From: DATIJC01 sp035479015
Lineage (GTDB): Bacteria > Patescibacteriota > Microgenomatia > UBA1400 > UBA12028
Assembly: GCA_035479015.1 (NCBI GenBank)
Contig: DATIJC010000003.1
Span: 1 to 13,487 of the forward strand
Direction: 5' to 3'
DNA: 13,487 nucleotides
Shown here piece after piece: positions 1 through 6,713 of this stretch; position 1 is the stretch's first letter; each line of letters opens with the position of its first letter. A model generated the notes under the pieces. The model saw only the letters and a program-made list of their open reading frames with translations. It was not told the DNA's origin and did no database searches. Made by a program: the position numbers and the translations under genes.

Positions 1-444
1 GTATCCAATAGCGGCTTATGGAAACTGGGAGAGCATTTTGGCGTGTCGGCAGGAAAGGATTTGACAGGTTTGATGAGTGGAGCACCACATGGCAAAGAGG
101 TTTTTTCAAAAGTTCCGCTTATAGGAACTCTGGTCTCCTCACAGCCAAAGGCAAAGCAGTGGTTTGAAGCACCGATCCGCATTTTTGGCATGTCTCTCAT
201 TGCGTTTACCGGGCTCCTATTGGGAGTGTTTTTTGTCCTTAATTTTGCGACTTGTTTTTCCATGCCGTGGAGTAAGGGTTCGCTTCCGTGGAAAGGTTCT
301 CGACCTGGGCTGGATCCACTGGATGCATCAGGTGCACATATGCATTGGACGCAGATCCATAAATATTTCGCGTGGGGTACAGTCACTATTGGCTTAGTTC
401 ACGGAATCTTAGGTCTGATGGCAGTCTTGGGCTATCACGTATAG
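1..444 (+). CDS. Cytochrome b5-like heme-binding membrane protein, C-terminal part (5' end outside window)
   Basis: The frame is open from base 1 to the TAG at 442-444, giving 147 visible residues; the true start lies upstream. The first ~45 residues (GLWKLGEHFG, AGKDLTGLM, APHGKEV) resemble the end of the cytochrome b5-like heme/steroid-binding domain found in small bacterial proteins. His residues in EHFG and APHG are candidate heme contacts. Two hydrophobic segments follow (about residues 61-84 and 120-147), with a His/Trp-rich stretch between them (HMHWTQIHKYFAWG) and a His inside the last helix, as in small membrane-bound heme proteins. I infer a membrane electron-transfer or heme-binding role; the partner is unknown. 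A GTG at 43 could look like a start, but the domain homology continues upstream of it. The MFS gene begins 11 bases downstream, so the two may be co-transcribed. Confidence 0.68.
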   Translation, partial: VSNSGLWKLGEHFGVSAGKDLTGLMSGAPHGKEVFSKVPLIGTLVSSQPKAKQWFEAPIRIFGMSLIAFTGLLLGVFFVLNFATCFSMPWSKGSLPWKGSRPGLDPLDASGAHMHWTQIHKYFAWGTVTIGLVHGILGLMAVLGYHV

Positions 445-455
445 AATAGTTCTAC

Positions 456-1673
456 ATGCGCCGGAATATTACCCTTTTCAAAATTATTTTTCCCGTCTAC
501 TGTCTGTGGTTCTGGTTGGGAATTTGGATGCTCTATTATTTACGATTTACCTCATTTGAAGGAGTTGCAGTAATTGAACTGGTACAGTTGATTTCTCGTT
601 TTGGACTGGAAATCCCTACGGGGGCAATATCGGATATCTTTGGGAAAAAATCTACATTAACGCTTTCGCTTTTTACAATCGCAATCGGAAATGTGCTAAT
701 GGGTCTCTCATCAAACTTCAATTTGATAGTGTTATCTGCATTCATTTGTAGCATTGGGTATACACTTCTCTCAGGCAATAGTGATGCACTGATGTATGAA
801 ACGCTAAAGAGCTTGTCCTTAGAGCATACATACGACACACTCTCGGCCAAAATTCTCAAATGGGAACTTATCGCAAATGGCATAGCTAGTATTGTGGGTG
901 GCTTTCTCTATCATTTTTCTCCATCCCTTCCATTTTTTTTGACTGCCGGTGTGATAGCCATCGCCGGTGTTTTAAGTTTGTGGGTAGAAGAACCACTTGT
1001 TGAAAGTGAACATTTTTCGCTGCCTGTGTATCTGCGCTATATGAAATCAGGATTCAGTGAACTATTTGCCTCAAAATTACTCAAGCGGGACGTACTTCTT
1101 TTCTTGTTGGCGTCTAGTTTTATTTTCATGACTGTAGAAGTATTTGACGCCTCACTAGCTCTTAATTTTCACTATGATGAACGGCAAATGGGCATCTTGT
1201 TCGCTGTAGTGACTTTGGTAGCAGCTTTCGGAACCCACATGTACCCTCAGATAAAGAAAAGATTTTCCACCCGTTCTGTATTTTTCTTTTCGACATTTTT
1301 TATGTATATTAGCGCACTATTATCAGGATTTTACGGAATGTTGGCAGGAGGTATCAGTATTGTAGGACGCAACCTGCTCGATTCGTATATTGATATACCA
1401 ATTTCCGAGCGTATCAACAGAGCTGTGGAGTCCAAATACCGTGCTAGTGCACTGTCAACTTTCTCTATGCTCAAAGCCGCTCCCTATGTGGTGCTAGCAA
1501 TATTTATTGGAAAATATATGGACCAGACATCGCCTGTCCAAGTTGTAGCAATTATTGCGGGAAGTTATCTCTACCTGACATTGTTCTTTATAGTGGGGAT
1601 AAGAATAAAACAGAAGCTCAGGGCAAGGGCTTCATCCCGATCATCTTCGGGAAGTACATCCCTTTCGGTGTGA
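456..1673 (+). CDS. MFS-family transporter
   Basis: A 405-residue, very hydrophobic protein with the alternating membrane-segment pattern of a 12-helix major facilitator. After the second helix it carries the MFS motif A signature GAISDIFGKK (residues 56-65: G, D, G and basic residues in the usual places). A polar central stretch (about 180-215) separates the two halves. The substrate cannot be read from the sequence. I keep the ATG at 456, although no good Shine-Dalgarno precedes it, because helix 1 starts at about residue 9 and the next in-frame ATG (528) would cut into it. The last ~17 residues are Ser/Arg-rich (SSRSSSGSTS) and unlike a transporter tail. They are encoded where this gene overlaps the convergent peptidase gene by 56 bases, so the tail may be shaped by the opposite strand. 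Confidence 0.85.
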   Translation: MRRNITLFKIIFPVYCLWFWLGIWMLYYLRFTSFEGVAVIELVQLISRFGLEIPTGAISDIFGKKSTLTLSLFTIAIGNVLMGLSSNFNLIVLSAFICSIGYTLLSGNSDALMYETLKSLSLEHTYDTLSAKILKWELIANGIASIVGGFLYHFSPSLPFFLTAGVIAIAGVLSLWVEEPLVESEHFSLPVYLRYMKSGFSELFASKLLKRDVLLFLLASSFIFMTVEVFDASLALNFHYDERQMGILFAVVTLVAAFGTHMYPQIKKRFSTRSVFFFSTFFMYISALLSGFYGMLAGGISIVGRNLLDSYIDIPISERINRAVESKYRASALSTFSMLKAAPYVVLAIFIGKYMDQTSPVQVVAIIAGSYLYLTLFFIVGIRIKQKLRARASSRSSSGSTSLSV

Positions 1674-2271
1674 CGATAAACATCACGCGCGTGTCGCGTT
1701 TGTAGCGAACCAGTCCGTTGATATCTATTTGGTTGACGTCCCACCAACGGTGCTCGAAGAATTGCAAGGAAAAATACCTGTCCCGACCTGCAAACGCATG
1801 GTACGGGTCAATCATGACGATCTCATCATTTCCTAAATGAATATCTTTGACGATACTGTAGTGTCCAAAATCGTAATATGCTCCTTCTGTATCTTCGTAC
1901 TCTGCTTCCTCGGTTTCATAAAACAAGTTTTGCCACTCAACCCCTATCGGGTAATTATATTCGTGAATAAGTGTATCTATATCTTCGATCTCTGCGTGTT
2001 CTTTATACCAAAACTGCGCACGGGGGGCGAGATTGGCAGTAGCCTTGGCGAGCTGGTCTATGCGCAACCCATGTTCCTTGATGCGATGGCGCGCTCCGGC
2101 CGCTTCAGTAATCTGTTCTTGGTCGGCGTGTATATCCAGATGTGAAAAAAGCATTTCAAGCACTGCTGGGCCGCAATGAGAATCACTGATCTGCTTTGTC
2201 AGTTTAAGTCGCGATTGTGGACGCTCTGTTTGGTAGTCAGGAGCATCAGGTATTTGGAAGGGATTTCGCAT
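1618..2271 (-). CDS. C39-like cysteine peptidase (cytosolic)
   Basis: A 217-residue protein with the papain-like C39 pattern: catalytic Cys33 in DSHCGPAVLEM, His137 in GHYSIV and Asp155 in MIDPYH, in the right order and spacing. A Gln near residue 27 (KQISDSHCG) could form the oxyanion hole. C39 domains typically cleave leader peptides after double glycine in bacteriocin exporters. Here there is no signal peptide, membrane segment or ABC domain, so this is a free cytosolic form of unknown substrate. An acidic insert (about 119-130, EEAEYEDTEG) precedes the catalytic His. I chose ATG 2271 over GTG 2301, which would add ten residues. The start overlaps the ATP-grasp gene by 26 bases, implying translational coupling. 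The 3' end overlaps the convergent MFS gene by 56 bases. Confidence 0.8.
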   Translation of the reverse strand: MRNPFQIPDAPDYQTERPQSRLKLTKQISDSHCGPAVLEMLFSHLDIHADQEQITEAAGARHRIKEHGLRIDQLAKATANLAPRAQFWYKEHAEIEDIDTLIHEYNYPIGVEWQNLFYETEEAEYEDTEGAYYDFGHYSIVKDIHLGNDEIVMIDPYHAFAGRDRYFSLQFFEHRWWDVNQIDINGLVRYKRDTRVMFIVTPKGMYFPKMIGMKPLP

Positions 2272-3418
2272 ATTTAGCAAGCATACTGGATAGTACGTCA
2301 CTAAATTTTACACCGTGGAAGCTCAAAACTTCCGTGAACGGTAACCCGAGGTCCGGCCCAAAGGCCGTATTGGGGTTGGCATCGGTCACATAAGGGGTGT
2401 TGGTGCTCTCTTCGACACGGATATCAAATTTCCCGTAATCCTTAAAACACAGACCAGTGAAGGCGCGCACGACCATTTTGGTGATCTTGGATGCAAGCGG
2501 TTCCTCAACTGGCTGATATTTATATGCATAGAGATCTTCATACCCTTCAAAACTGGAGAATTCGTGCTTACCGTCCGTCTTGATGCGGAATTTCTTTTTT
2601 CCCATGAACACATGTTTTTTAACTCCGTCATCAAACACGCATGCCGTCACTTCCGGTCCATCAATGAACCGTTCCACAATGACCGGTAGCTTGTAGGTGG
2701 AGATCATCTTATCTACCTTTTTCTGGGCATCTTTAATAGTCTCTTTGACGGCGTGATTGTCTATACCCACACTGCCACCACCCTCAACGAGTTTGACGAT
2801 CAATGGAAGACCTAGATCATCTTGCACGGTGGTGCCCACACGGCGGATAAATTGAAATGCAGGGGTCGGAATGTCGTAGGCGATGAGCATTCTCTTGGTG
2901 ATGTTGCGGTTATTGCAGATGACCATGCCCTCCATGCCCGCTCCCGTATATGGGATCTGTGAGAGTTCAAGGGCGGCAGGAACAGAGGTTTGCAGTCTGT
3001 CTTTGCCACGCAGCGTGTCCACGAGATTTAAAACGACATCAGGTTGGTCTACGAGTAAGTTTGTCAGCAGGTACTGATTGCCGGGATAACCCTTGGCGTT
3101 AATACCGAGTTTCTTCAGTTCTGATAGCACTTCTTGAGCGCGTTCCTCTACCTCAAGTTCTGCGTAGTAAGAATCCTCAGTCGGGAACCATTCACGCTCG
3201 ACGTGCGAGTACGCGACCGCAACTAGTTTAAGTTTTTTTAGCGCTTGCTTGTCTATATCCAAAGTTACTTTGGGAAATTCTGGTTTGGCTGGCTTCTCGG
3301 GCTTAACGTGTGGCTTTTCCAATACTACCTCATCCTCCCCGCCTGCAACAGCTGACTCTGTAGCCTCTGCGGGCAGGTCTTTCTCAATAGCCTTCTTTTC
3401 CTCTGGTTCAGTTTGCAT
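2246..3418 (-). CDS. D-Ala-D-Ala-ligase-like ATP-grasp enzyme
   Basis: A 390-residue protein. Residues ~1-55 are a low-complexity Glu/Lys/Pro/Ala extension; the rest is an ATP-grasp ligase of the D-Ala-D-Ala ligase type. Visible motifs are GLPLIVKLVEGGGSVGI (203-219: nucleotide-binding Lys and Gly-rich loop), VIVERFIDGPEVTACVF (246-262), YGKFDIRVEE (328-337) and the metal-binding TDANPN (345-350). NLVDTLRGKDRLQTSVPAAL (131-150) matches the region after the N-terminal domain. The family joins an ATP-activated carboxylate to an amine. True Ddl is usually ~300-370 residues without such an extension, and the neighbour is a peptidase rather than murein genes, so the substrate may differ. ATG 3418 was chosen over GTG 3424 because AAGAAG lies five bases before it. 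No convincing minus-strand promoter is visible; TTGCGA-17-TACTCT (3456-3484) is a weak candidate. Confidence 0.82.
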   Translation of the reverse strand: MQTEPEEKKAIEKDLPAEATESAVAGGEDEVVLEKPHVKPEKPAKPEFPKVTLDIDKQALKKLKLVAVAYSHVEREWFPTEDSYYAELEVEERAQEVLSELKKLGINAKGYPGNQYLLTNLLVDQPDVVLNLVDTLRGKDRLQTSVPAALELSQIPYTGAGMEGMVICNNRNITKRMLIAYDIPTPAFQFIRRVGTTVQDDLGLPLIVKLVEGGGSVGIDNHAVKETIKDAQKKVDKMISTYKLPVIVERFIDGPEVTACVFDDGVKKHVFMGKKKFRIKTDGKHEFSSFEGYEDLYAYKYQPVEEPLASKITKMVVRAFTGLCFKDYGKFDIRVEESTNTPYVTDANPNTAFGPDLGLPFTEVLSFHGVKFSDVLSSMLAKYAKSLPNT

Positions 3419-3496
3419 ACACACTTCTTTCTATTTACACAGCAAATACTCTTCCAGAGTAGATCATCTAGAGTTTTTTCGCAACTAGAAGTGACG

Positions 3497-3505
3497 TGAT
3501 ATAAT
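3497..3505 (+). promoter_or_regulatory. Extended -10 promoter of the his operon
   Basis: TG-A-TATAAT is a perfect extended -10 element. No strong -35 is visible 17-18 bases upstream (the region reads TTTCGC), which extended -10 promoters tolerate. The predicted transcription start, 6-8 bases downstream, is at about 3511-3513, at or next to the ATG of the leader peptide. Confidence 0.75.
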
Positions 3506-3512
3506 AAGCATT

Positions 3513-3590
3513 ATGTGTGAAAGTTTACGAATAACCACTGTTACCCATTATCACTCCCACCAGATGGCCGGGAGTGTTTCCTATTTCTAA
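3513..3590 (+). CDS. hisL: his operon leader peptide (25 aa, histidine-rich control region)
   Basis: A 25-codon ORF from ATG 3513 to TAA 3588-3590 lies between the promoter and the hisG attenuator. Codons 11-17 read ACC CAT TAT CAC TCC CAC CAG (T-H-Y-H-S-H-Q), so three of five consecutive codons are His (12, 14, 16). The second and third His codons (3552-3554, 3558-3560) flank and enter arm 1 of the attenuator (3552-3558). By analogy with the enterobacterial his and trp leaders, a ribosome stalled here for lack of charged tRNA-His would hide arm 1. No Shine-Dalgarno is present; the ATG is ~7 bases after the -10 box, so the message is probably leaderless. Stretches of three non-adjacent His codons can arise by chance, but position, promoter, arms and downstream genes all agree. 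The gene symbol is by functional analogy. Confidence 0.78.
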   Translation: MCESLRITTVTHYHSHQMAGSVSYF

Positions 3591-3640
3591 AAATTAACTA
3601 AAAACCTGATCGAAACACCACTCCCGCGCCATGCGGGAGT
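3552..3640 (+). promoter_or_regulatory. Transcription attenuator with alternative hairpins (1:2, 2:3, 3:4)
   Basis: Four arms share one complementary core: arm 1 CACTCCC (3552-3558), arm 2 GGGAGTG (3570-3576), arm 3 ACTCCCGC (3620-3627) and arm 4 GCGGGAGT (3633-3640). Arms 1:2 form the pause/anti-antiterminator hairpin and 3:4 the terminator. Arms 2:3 form the antiterminator: CGGGAGTG (3569-3576) pairs with CACTCCCG (3619-3626), and TTTC (3577-3580) with GAAA (3612-3615), giving 12 pairs with a 3-base bulge. The His codons overlap arm 1. Expected logic: with charged tRNA-His scarce, the ribosome stalls on arm 1, 2:3 forms and hisGCS is transcribed. With His plentiful, the ribosome passes to the stop codon at 3588, arm 2 is blocked or re-paired, and 3:4 terminates. 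The pairings are seen directly; the mechanism is inferred. Confidence 0.8.
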
Positions 3641-3644
3641 TTTT
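3620..3644 (+). terminator. Intrinsic terminator in the hisG leader (attenuator arms 3:4)
   Basis: An 8-bp perfect G+C-rich stem, ACTCCCGC / GCGGGAGT, with a 5-base loop (GCCAT) runs straight into a run of five T (3640-3644). It lies ~40 bases upstream of the hisG start, downstream of the his promoter and in the same orientation, so it can only act as a conditional stop for the operon. The ATG inside the loop/arm 4 (3631) is in frame with hisG but would be buried in this hairpin. Confidence 0.85.
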
Positions 3645-3684
3645 GGATATTGGGGTCCGTTTTGATCAAAAAAATAAGGAATCT

Positions 3685-4428
3685 ATGAATAAGAATATAT
3701 TGTTAAATCGAGAAGACTATACAAAAATAGCTATTCCTAAGGGTGAGCTGCTTGGCGACCTCTTGGGCTATTTTAGTGACGCAGGATGTGAAACAAAAGA
3801 GTTTGTTCCAAAAAGTCTGGTTTTTGAATTTCCATTTCTTGCCTTACCCTTACTTCTTGTTGCACTACGGTCACGTGATATTGGGCAAACGATCTCGGAT
3901 CCTGACAGTGATATCTATTTTGGATTTGTTGGATCTGATATCGCTGAAGAACAAAATTTGGAGGTTACATCGCAACTTCCACCCGAAGCCATGCAAGCAG
4001 CAAAATTGGTCATGGGGTCTACGCCTAATTTTCGAGAAAAAGTACCTAAATCGAAAAATATGAGAAACATTAGTGCTGTTAAAAATGCATCTATATGTAC
4101 TCCATATCCAAATATTACAAAAAAATATCTGGCAGAAAAAGGAATTGATGCGCGAGTAATTGAGAAGCAAGGGGCGATTGAGGCATATTGGTGGGCATAC
4201 CCATCCTGTGAGGCAATAGTGGATGTCGTAATCTCTGGAACAACAATGCGCGCCAATCTTATAGAACCGATGGAAATTGTGCGCAACGACTTATCTGTTC
4301 AGAGCGTGCGAGCGACAGATGAACGAGCATTCAATGAGGTATCTGGATCACAATTTAATAGGGATTTCAATGTCTTATGGGATTTCCAGCAAATACTAAA
4401 CAAGAAAAAAACAATTCGGAGAAAATGA
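3685..4428 (+). CDS. hisG: ATP phosphoribosyltransferase, short-form-like (HisG)
   Basis: Catalyses the first step of histidine synthesis, ATP + PRPP to phosphoribosyl-ATP, in the cytosol. The 247 residues show the HisG pattern: IAIPKGELLGDLL (15-27), a DLGIVG-like DIYFGFVGSDIAEE (76-89), TPYPNIT (139-145) and the PRPP loop AIVDVVISGTTMR (177-189). After ~residue 205 there is no room for the ~75-residue ACT-like regulatory domain of long HisG (~290 aa). It is therefore of short type, a form that elsewhere needs the HisRS-like partner HisZ. Start ATG 3685 has AAGGA at 3676-3680; the in-frame ATG at 3631 lies in the terminator. The stop is one base before hisC. Expression is probably set by the upstream attenuator. 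Several residues are divergent (RSRDIGQTI where RPxDIPxYV is usual), so this is a diverged member. Confidence 0.88.
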   Translation: MNKNILLNREDYTKIAIPKGELLGDLLGYFSDAGCETKEFVPKSLVFEFPFLALPLLLVALRSRDIGQTISDPDSDIYFGFVGSDIAEEQNLEVTSQLPPEAMQAAKLVMGSTPNFREKVPKSKNMRNISAVKNASICTPYPNITKKYLAEKGIDARVIEKQGAIEAYWWAYPSCEAIVDVVISGTTMRANLIEPMEIVRNDLSVQSVRATDERAFNEVSGSQFNRDFNVLWDFQQILNKKKTIRRK

Positions 4429-4429
4429 T

Positions 4430-5461
4430 ATGAAAAACATACAAAAATTTATGCGGCAGGATTTGCTTCAGGGCTTTCCTGCCTACGCACCATCGCGAGC
4501 CTTACCTGATCCAAGTTTTTTAAAACTGGATAGCGGGGAAAATTTGTGGGCTCCTAATTTTGGAACAAACAACTCACTCTATCCTGACTCGCAAGTTCTA
4601 AAATTGCGGGAGGAGTTGAGTGCAGATTTTGGCGTGCCTATCGAATCAATTGTAGTCGGGAACGGTTCTGATGAGCTGATAGATCTCGTTTGCAGACTTT
4701 TTATAAGTCCAGGTGATAAGGTCATTGATTTCCCACCTGCGTTTCCGATGTTTAGTTTGTTCGCTAAATTATCTAGAGGACAAGTCATCTCTGTCAAACG
4801 TACGAATAGTTTTGATGTGGATCTAGTAAAAGCAAGGATAGCAATGCAGGATGCAAAACTAACGTTCTTGGACAACCCAAACAATCCGACAGGAACACTG
4901 TTATCGCGTGAAAAAATACTTGAACTACTACAGATTGGTACCCCGCTAGTCGTAGATGAGGCGTACTTTGAATTTTGCGGTGAGACGGTTATTGATCTAG
5001 TTGAGAAATTTGAAAACTTGATCGTACTACGTACCTTTTCCAAGTGGGCTGGTATCGCGGGGTTGAGGGTTGGGGTCATGATTGCAAATCCGAAAGTGAT
5101 TAAAGCACTTATGAGGATTAAGGCTCCATACAATGTCAACGCCGTTGGCCAGGAAGCTGCGCTGAAGGTTTTGCAAAATAAAGAAAAGTTCTTGCCAGTA
5201 CTAAAGACTCTATGTAATTCACGTGATTGGTTTGTTATGGAAGTGAATAGAATCCCTGGATTTAGAGCTATTCCATCCCGTGCTTCCAGCGTGACAGTAG
5301 TTTTAGAAAAATTTGAAGCAAAGATAGTTGCGCAAAGATTGTTTGAAGCTAAGATTCTAGTGAAAGTCTTACCAGAATCACTTATTTCTAACGCACTGCG
5401 CATCAGCATTGCGCCAAGACAAGAAATGCAACGAGTAGTAGATGTGTTACGTACTATATAA
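4430..5461 (+). CDS. hisC: Histidinol-phosphate aminotransferase (HisC)
   Basis: A PLP enzyme of aminotransferase fold type I that converts imidazole-acetol phosphate plus glutamate to histidinol phosphate. The 343 residues match the family's ~340-370. Motifs in order: SGENLWAP (35-42), VGNGSDELIDL (76-86), DNPNNPTGT (148-156), VVDEAYFEF (174-182; Asp176 contacts the PLP ring nitrogen), RTFSKWAGIAGLRVG (201-215; Lys205 is the Schiff-base lysine) and LRISIA (323-328). A GGAG at 4418-4421 sits 8 bases before the ATG and the gene begins one base after hisG, so the two are coupled. The closest alternatives are other class I aminotransferases (aromatic or Cobalamin CobD type), but the hisG-hisS context supports HisC. 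Confidence 0.92.
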   Translation: MKNIQKFMRQDLLQGFPAYAPSRALPDPSFLKLDSGENLWAPNFGTNNSLYPDSQVLKLREELSADFGVPIESIVVGNGSDELIDLVCRLFISPGDKVIDFPPAFPMFSLFAKLSRGQVISVKRTNSFDVDLVKARIAMQDAKLTFLDNPNNPTGTLLSREKILELLQIGTPLVVDEAYFEFCGETVIDLVEKFENLIVLRTFSKWAGIAGLRVGVMIANPKVIKALMRIKAPYNVNAVGQEAALKVLQNKEKFLPVLKTLCNSRDWFVMEVNRIPGFRAIPSRASSVTVVLEKFEAKIVAQRLFEAKILVKVLPESLISNALRISIAPRQEMQRVVDVLRTI

Positions 5462-5473
5462 TGAAAGAATTCT

Positions 5474-6688
5474 ATGTCTAATCAACCGCAGGTACTAAAA
5501 GGATTTCGGGATTTCTTACCCAAAGAAAAACGGGCGCGGGATTTTGTGATGGGAAAAATCACGAATACCTTCAAAAAGTTTGGGTTTGAACCGATTGAGA
5601 CCCCCACTATTGAGTATAGAGAGACAATCATGGGCAAATACGGCGATGAGGCGGATAAATTGGTGTACTCGTTTGAAGATAATGGCAAACGCGCCGTGGC
5701 TCTTCGCTATGACCAGACGGTACCGACAGCCCGTTTTATCGCCAATCATTTCAATGACTTGGCTTTCCCCTTCCGTCGGTATCAAAACCAAAATGTCTTC
5801 CGGGCTGATAAACCGCAAAAGGGCCGGTACCGCGAATTTACCCAATGCGATATTGATATTTTTGGCAGTACCGATCCACTAGCTGACGCTGAGATCATTG
5901 CATGTACGTACGCAGCATACAAAGCCATCGGCTTCAAACAAATTAAAATGGTTATTAATGATAGGCAAGTATTGATGGGTGCCCTTCAGCCTTTTGCCAA
6001 TAGCAGTGTCAACGTCTTTTCCATCATTCAGTCCATCGATAAGTTAGATAAATTACCTGTTGCGGAAGTCATTGGTGAGTTGGTCCGCAAAGGCATGGGA
6101 AACGGCGAAGCAGGACAAGCGATAGAAGCTATTCAAAAAGCTAAACCGTCTGAGAATCTACAAAAAATTCTCGATCTACTCTCCTCGCTTGGAGTAGCAA
6201 GAGATGAGTTTAGGTTTGATCCACTGATTGCGCGTGGTCTTGATTACTATACTGGCATGATCTTTGAGATCCGGATCCCTGGATTCACAGCGGGATCAGT
6301 AGGCGGTGGCGGCCGCTATGATAATTTAATTGAACAATTGTGTGGGTTGAAAATGCCTGCTGTTGGTGTGGCGTTTGGGTTTGACCGTACGCTGGAAGCC
6401 GCTGTGCAATTTAATTTAATCGAAGATAAGGTGCAATCGGACAGTATTCTCGTCACGGTATTTGATGAATCACTGGTAAGTGAATCGGCAGTGCTGGCAG
6501 CAAAACTCCGAAAAGACGGTATGATTTGTGAACTATATCCGAAGGTGGACAAGCTTGTGAAACAGTTCAAATATGCTGATAAAAAGGGTTTCCGCTACTG
6601 TGCCATTATCGGCCCTGACGAAGTAAAGAAAGGTATCTATCTTCGCAAAGACTTGCAAACAGGAGAACAGAAGACAATTGGTATTTGA
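5474..6688 (+). CDS. hisS: Histidyl-tRNA synthetase (HisRS)
   Basis: Charges tRNA-His with histidine. The 404 residues carry all class II core features: ALRYDQTVPTAR (76-87), motif 2 FRADKPQKGRYREFTQCD (109-126), the HisRS-specific LIARGLDYYTG (251-261), GGGRYD (278-283) and motif 3 GVAFGFDR (298-305). A C-terminal anticodon-binding domain spans ~324-404 (ILVTVF to the end). The intact HisA motif and anticodon domain argue against a pure HisZ paralogue, which usually lacks that domain. The gene starts 12 bases after hisC, with only a weak AAAGAA before the ATG. Being in the attenuated operon would let the cell raise tRNA charging when His-tRNA is low. Because HisG is short-form, this HisRS might also serve as its HisZ-like partner; that is speculation. 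The stop codon TGA lies within the -35 box of the next operon. Confidence 0.95.
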   Translation: MSNQPQVLKGFRDFLPKEKRARDFVMGKITNTFKKFGFEPIETPTIEYRETIMGKYGDEADKLVYSFEDNGKRAVALRYDQTVPTARFIANHFNDLAFPFRRYQNQNVFRADKPQKGRYREFTQCDIDIFGSTDPLADAEIIACTYAAYKAIGFKQIKMVINDRQVLMGALQPFANSSVNVFSIIQSIDKLDKLPVAEVIGELVRKGMGNGEAGQAIEAIQKAKPSENLQKILDLLSSLGVARDEFRFDPLIARGLDYYTGMIFEIRIPGFTAGSVGGGGRYDNLIEQLCGLKMPAVGVAFGFDRTLEAAVQFNLIEDKVQSDSILVTVFDESLVSESAVLAAKLRKDGMICELYPKVDKLVKQFKYADKKGFRYCAIIGPDEVKKGIYLRKDLQTGEQKTIGI

Positions 6689-6713
6689 CAGAATATTATG
6701 TTTTTAGTATATT
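6685..6713 (+). promoter_or_regulatory. Promoter of the copper operon
   Basis: A perfect -35 TTGACA (6685-6690) and -10 TATATT (6708-6713) are separated by the ideal 17 bases. The -35 overlaps the hisS stop codon. The predicted start is at about 6720, giving a leader of only ~9 bases before ATG 6729. The operator described separately covers the -10 and the start codon. Confidence 0.78.

Noticed and set aside
43..444. GTG at 43 as the start of a 133-residue protein
   Set aside because: The frame is open to base 1 and the cytochrome b5-like homology (SNSGLWKLGEHFG) continues upstream, so the gene is cut by the window edge.
3447..3479. Inverted repeat TACTCT-TCC-AGAGTA followed by a T-run, as a plus-strand terminator
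   Set aside because: The T-run (3474-3479) is 12 bases beyond the short stem, the alternative ACTCT/AGAGT stem has only five pairs with a long loop, and no plus-strand gene ends just upstream.
3660..3671. 12-base palindrome TTTTGATCAAAA before hisG as an operator
   Set aside because: Short, A+T-rich and without a second copy or candidate regulator; chance is likely, and the attenuator already accounts for control.
3631..3684. In-frame ATG that would lengthen HisG by 18 residues
   Set aside because: The ATG lies in the loop and arm 4 of the terminator, has no ribosome-binding site, and the extra residues are not HisG-like; ATG 3685 has AAGGA before it.
3513..3684. T-box or other tRNA-binding riboswitch in the hisG leader
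   Set aside because: No T-box sequence (AGGGUGGNACCGCG-like) and too short; the leader ORF with His codons and four arms explains the region better.
4579..5409. Long open frame of 276 codons on the minus strand opposite hisC
   Set aside because: It is Ser/Thr/Leu-rich without recognisable motifs, and hisC on the plus strand has every catalytic motif; it is a shadow frame.
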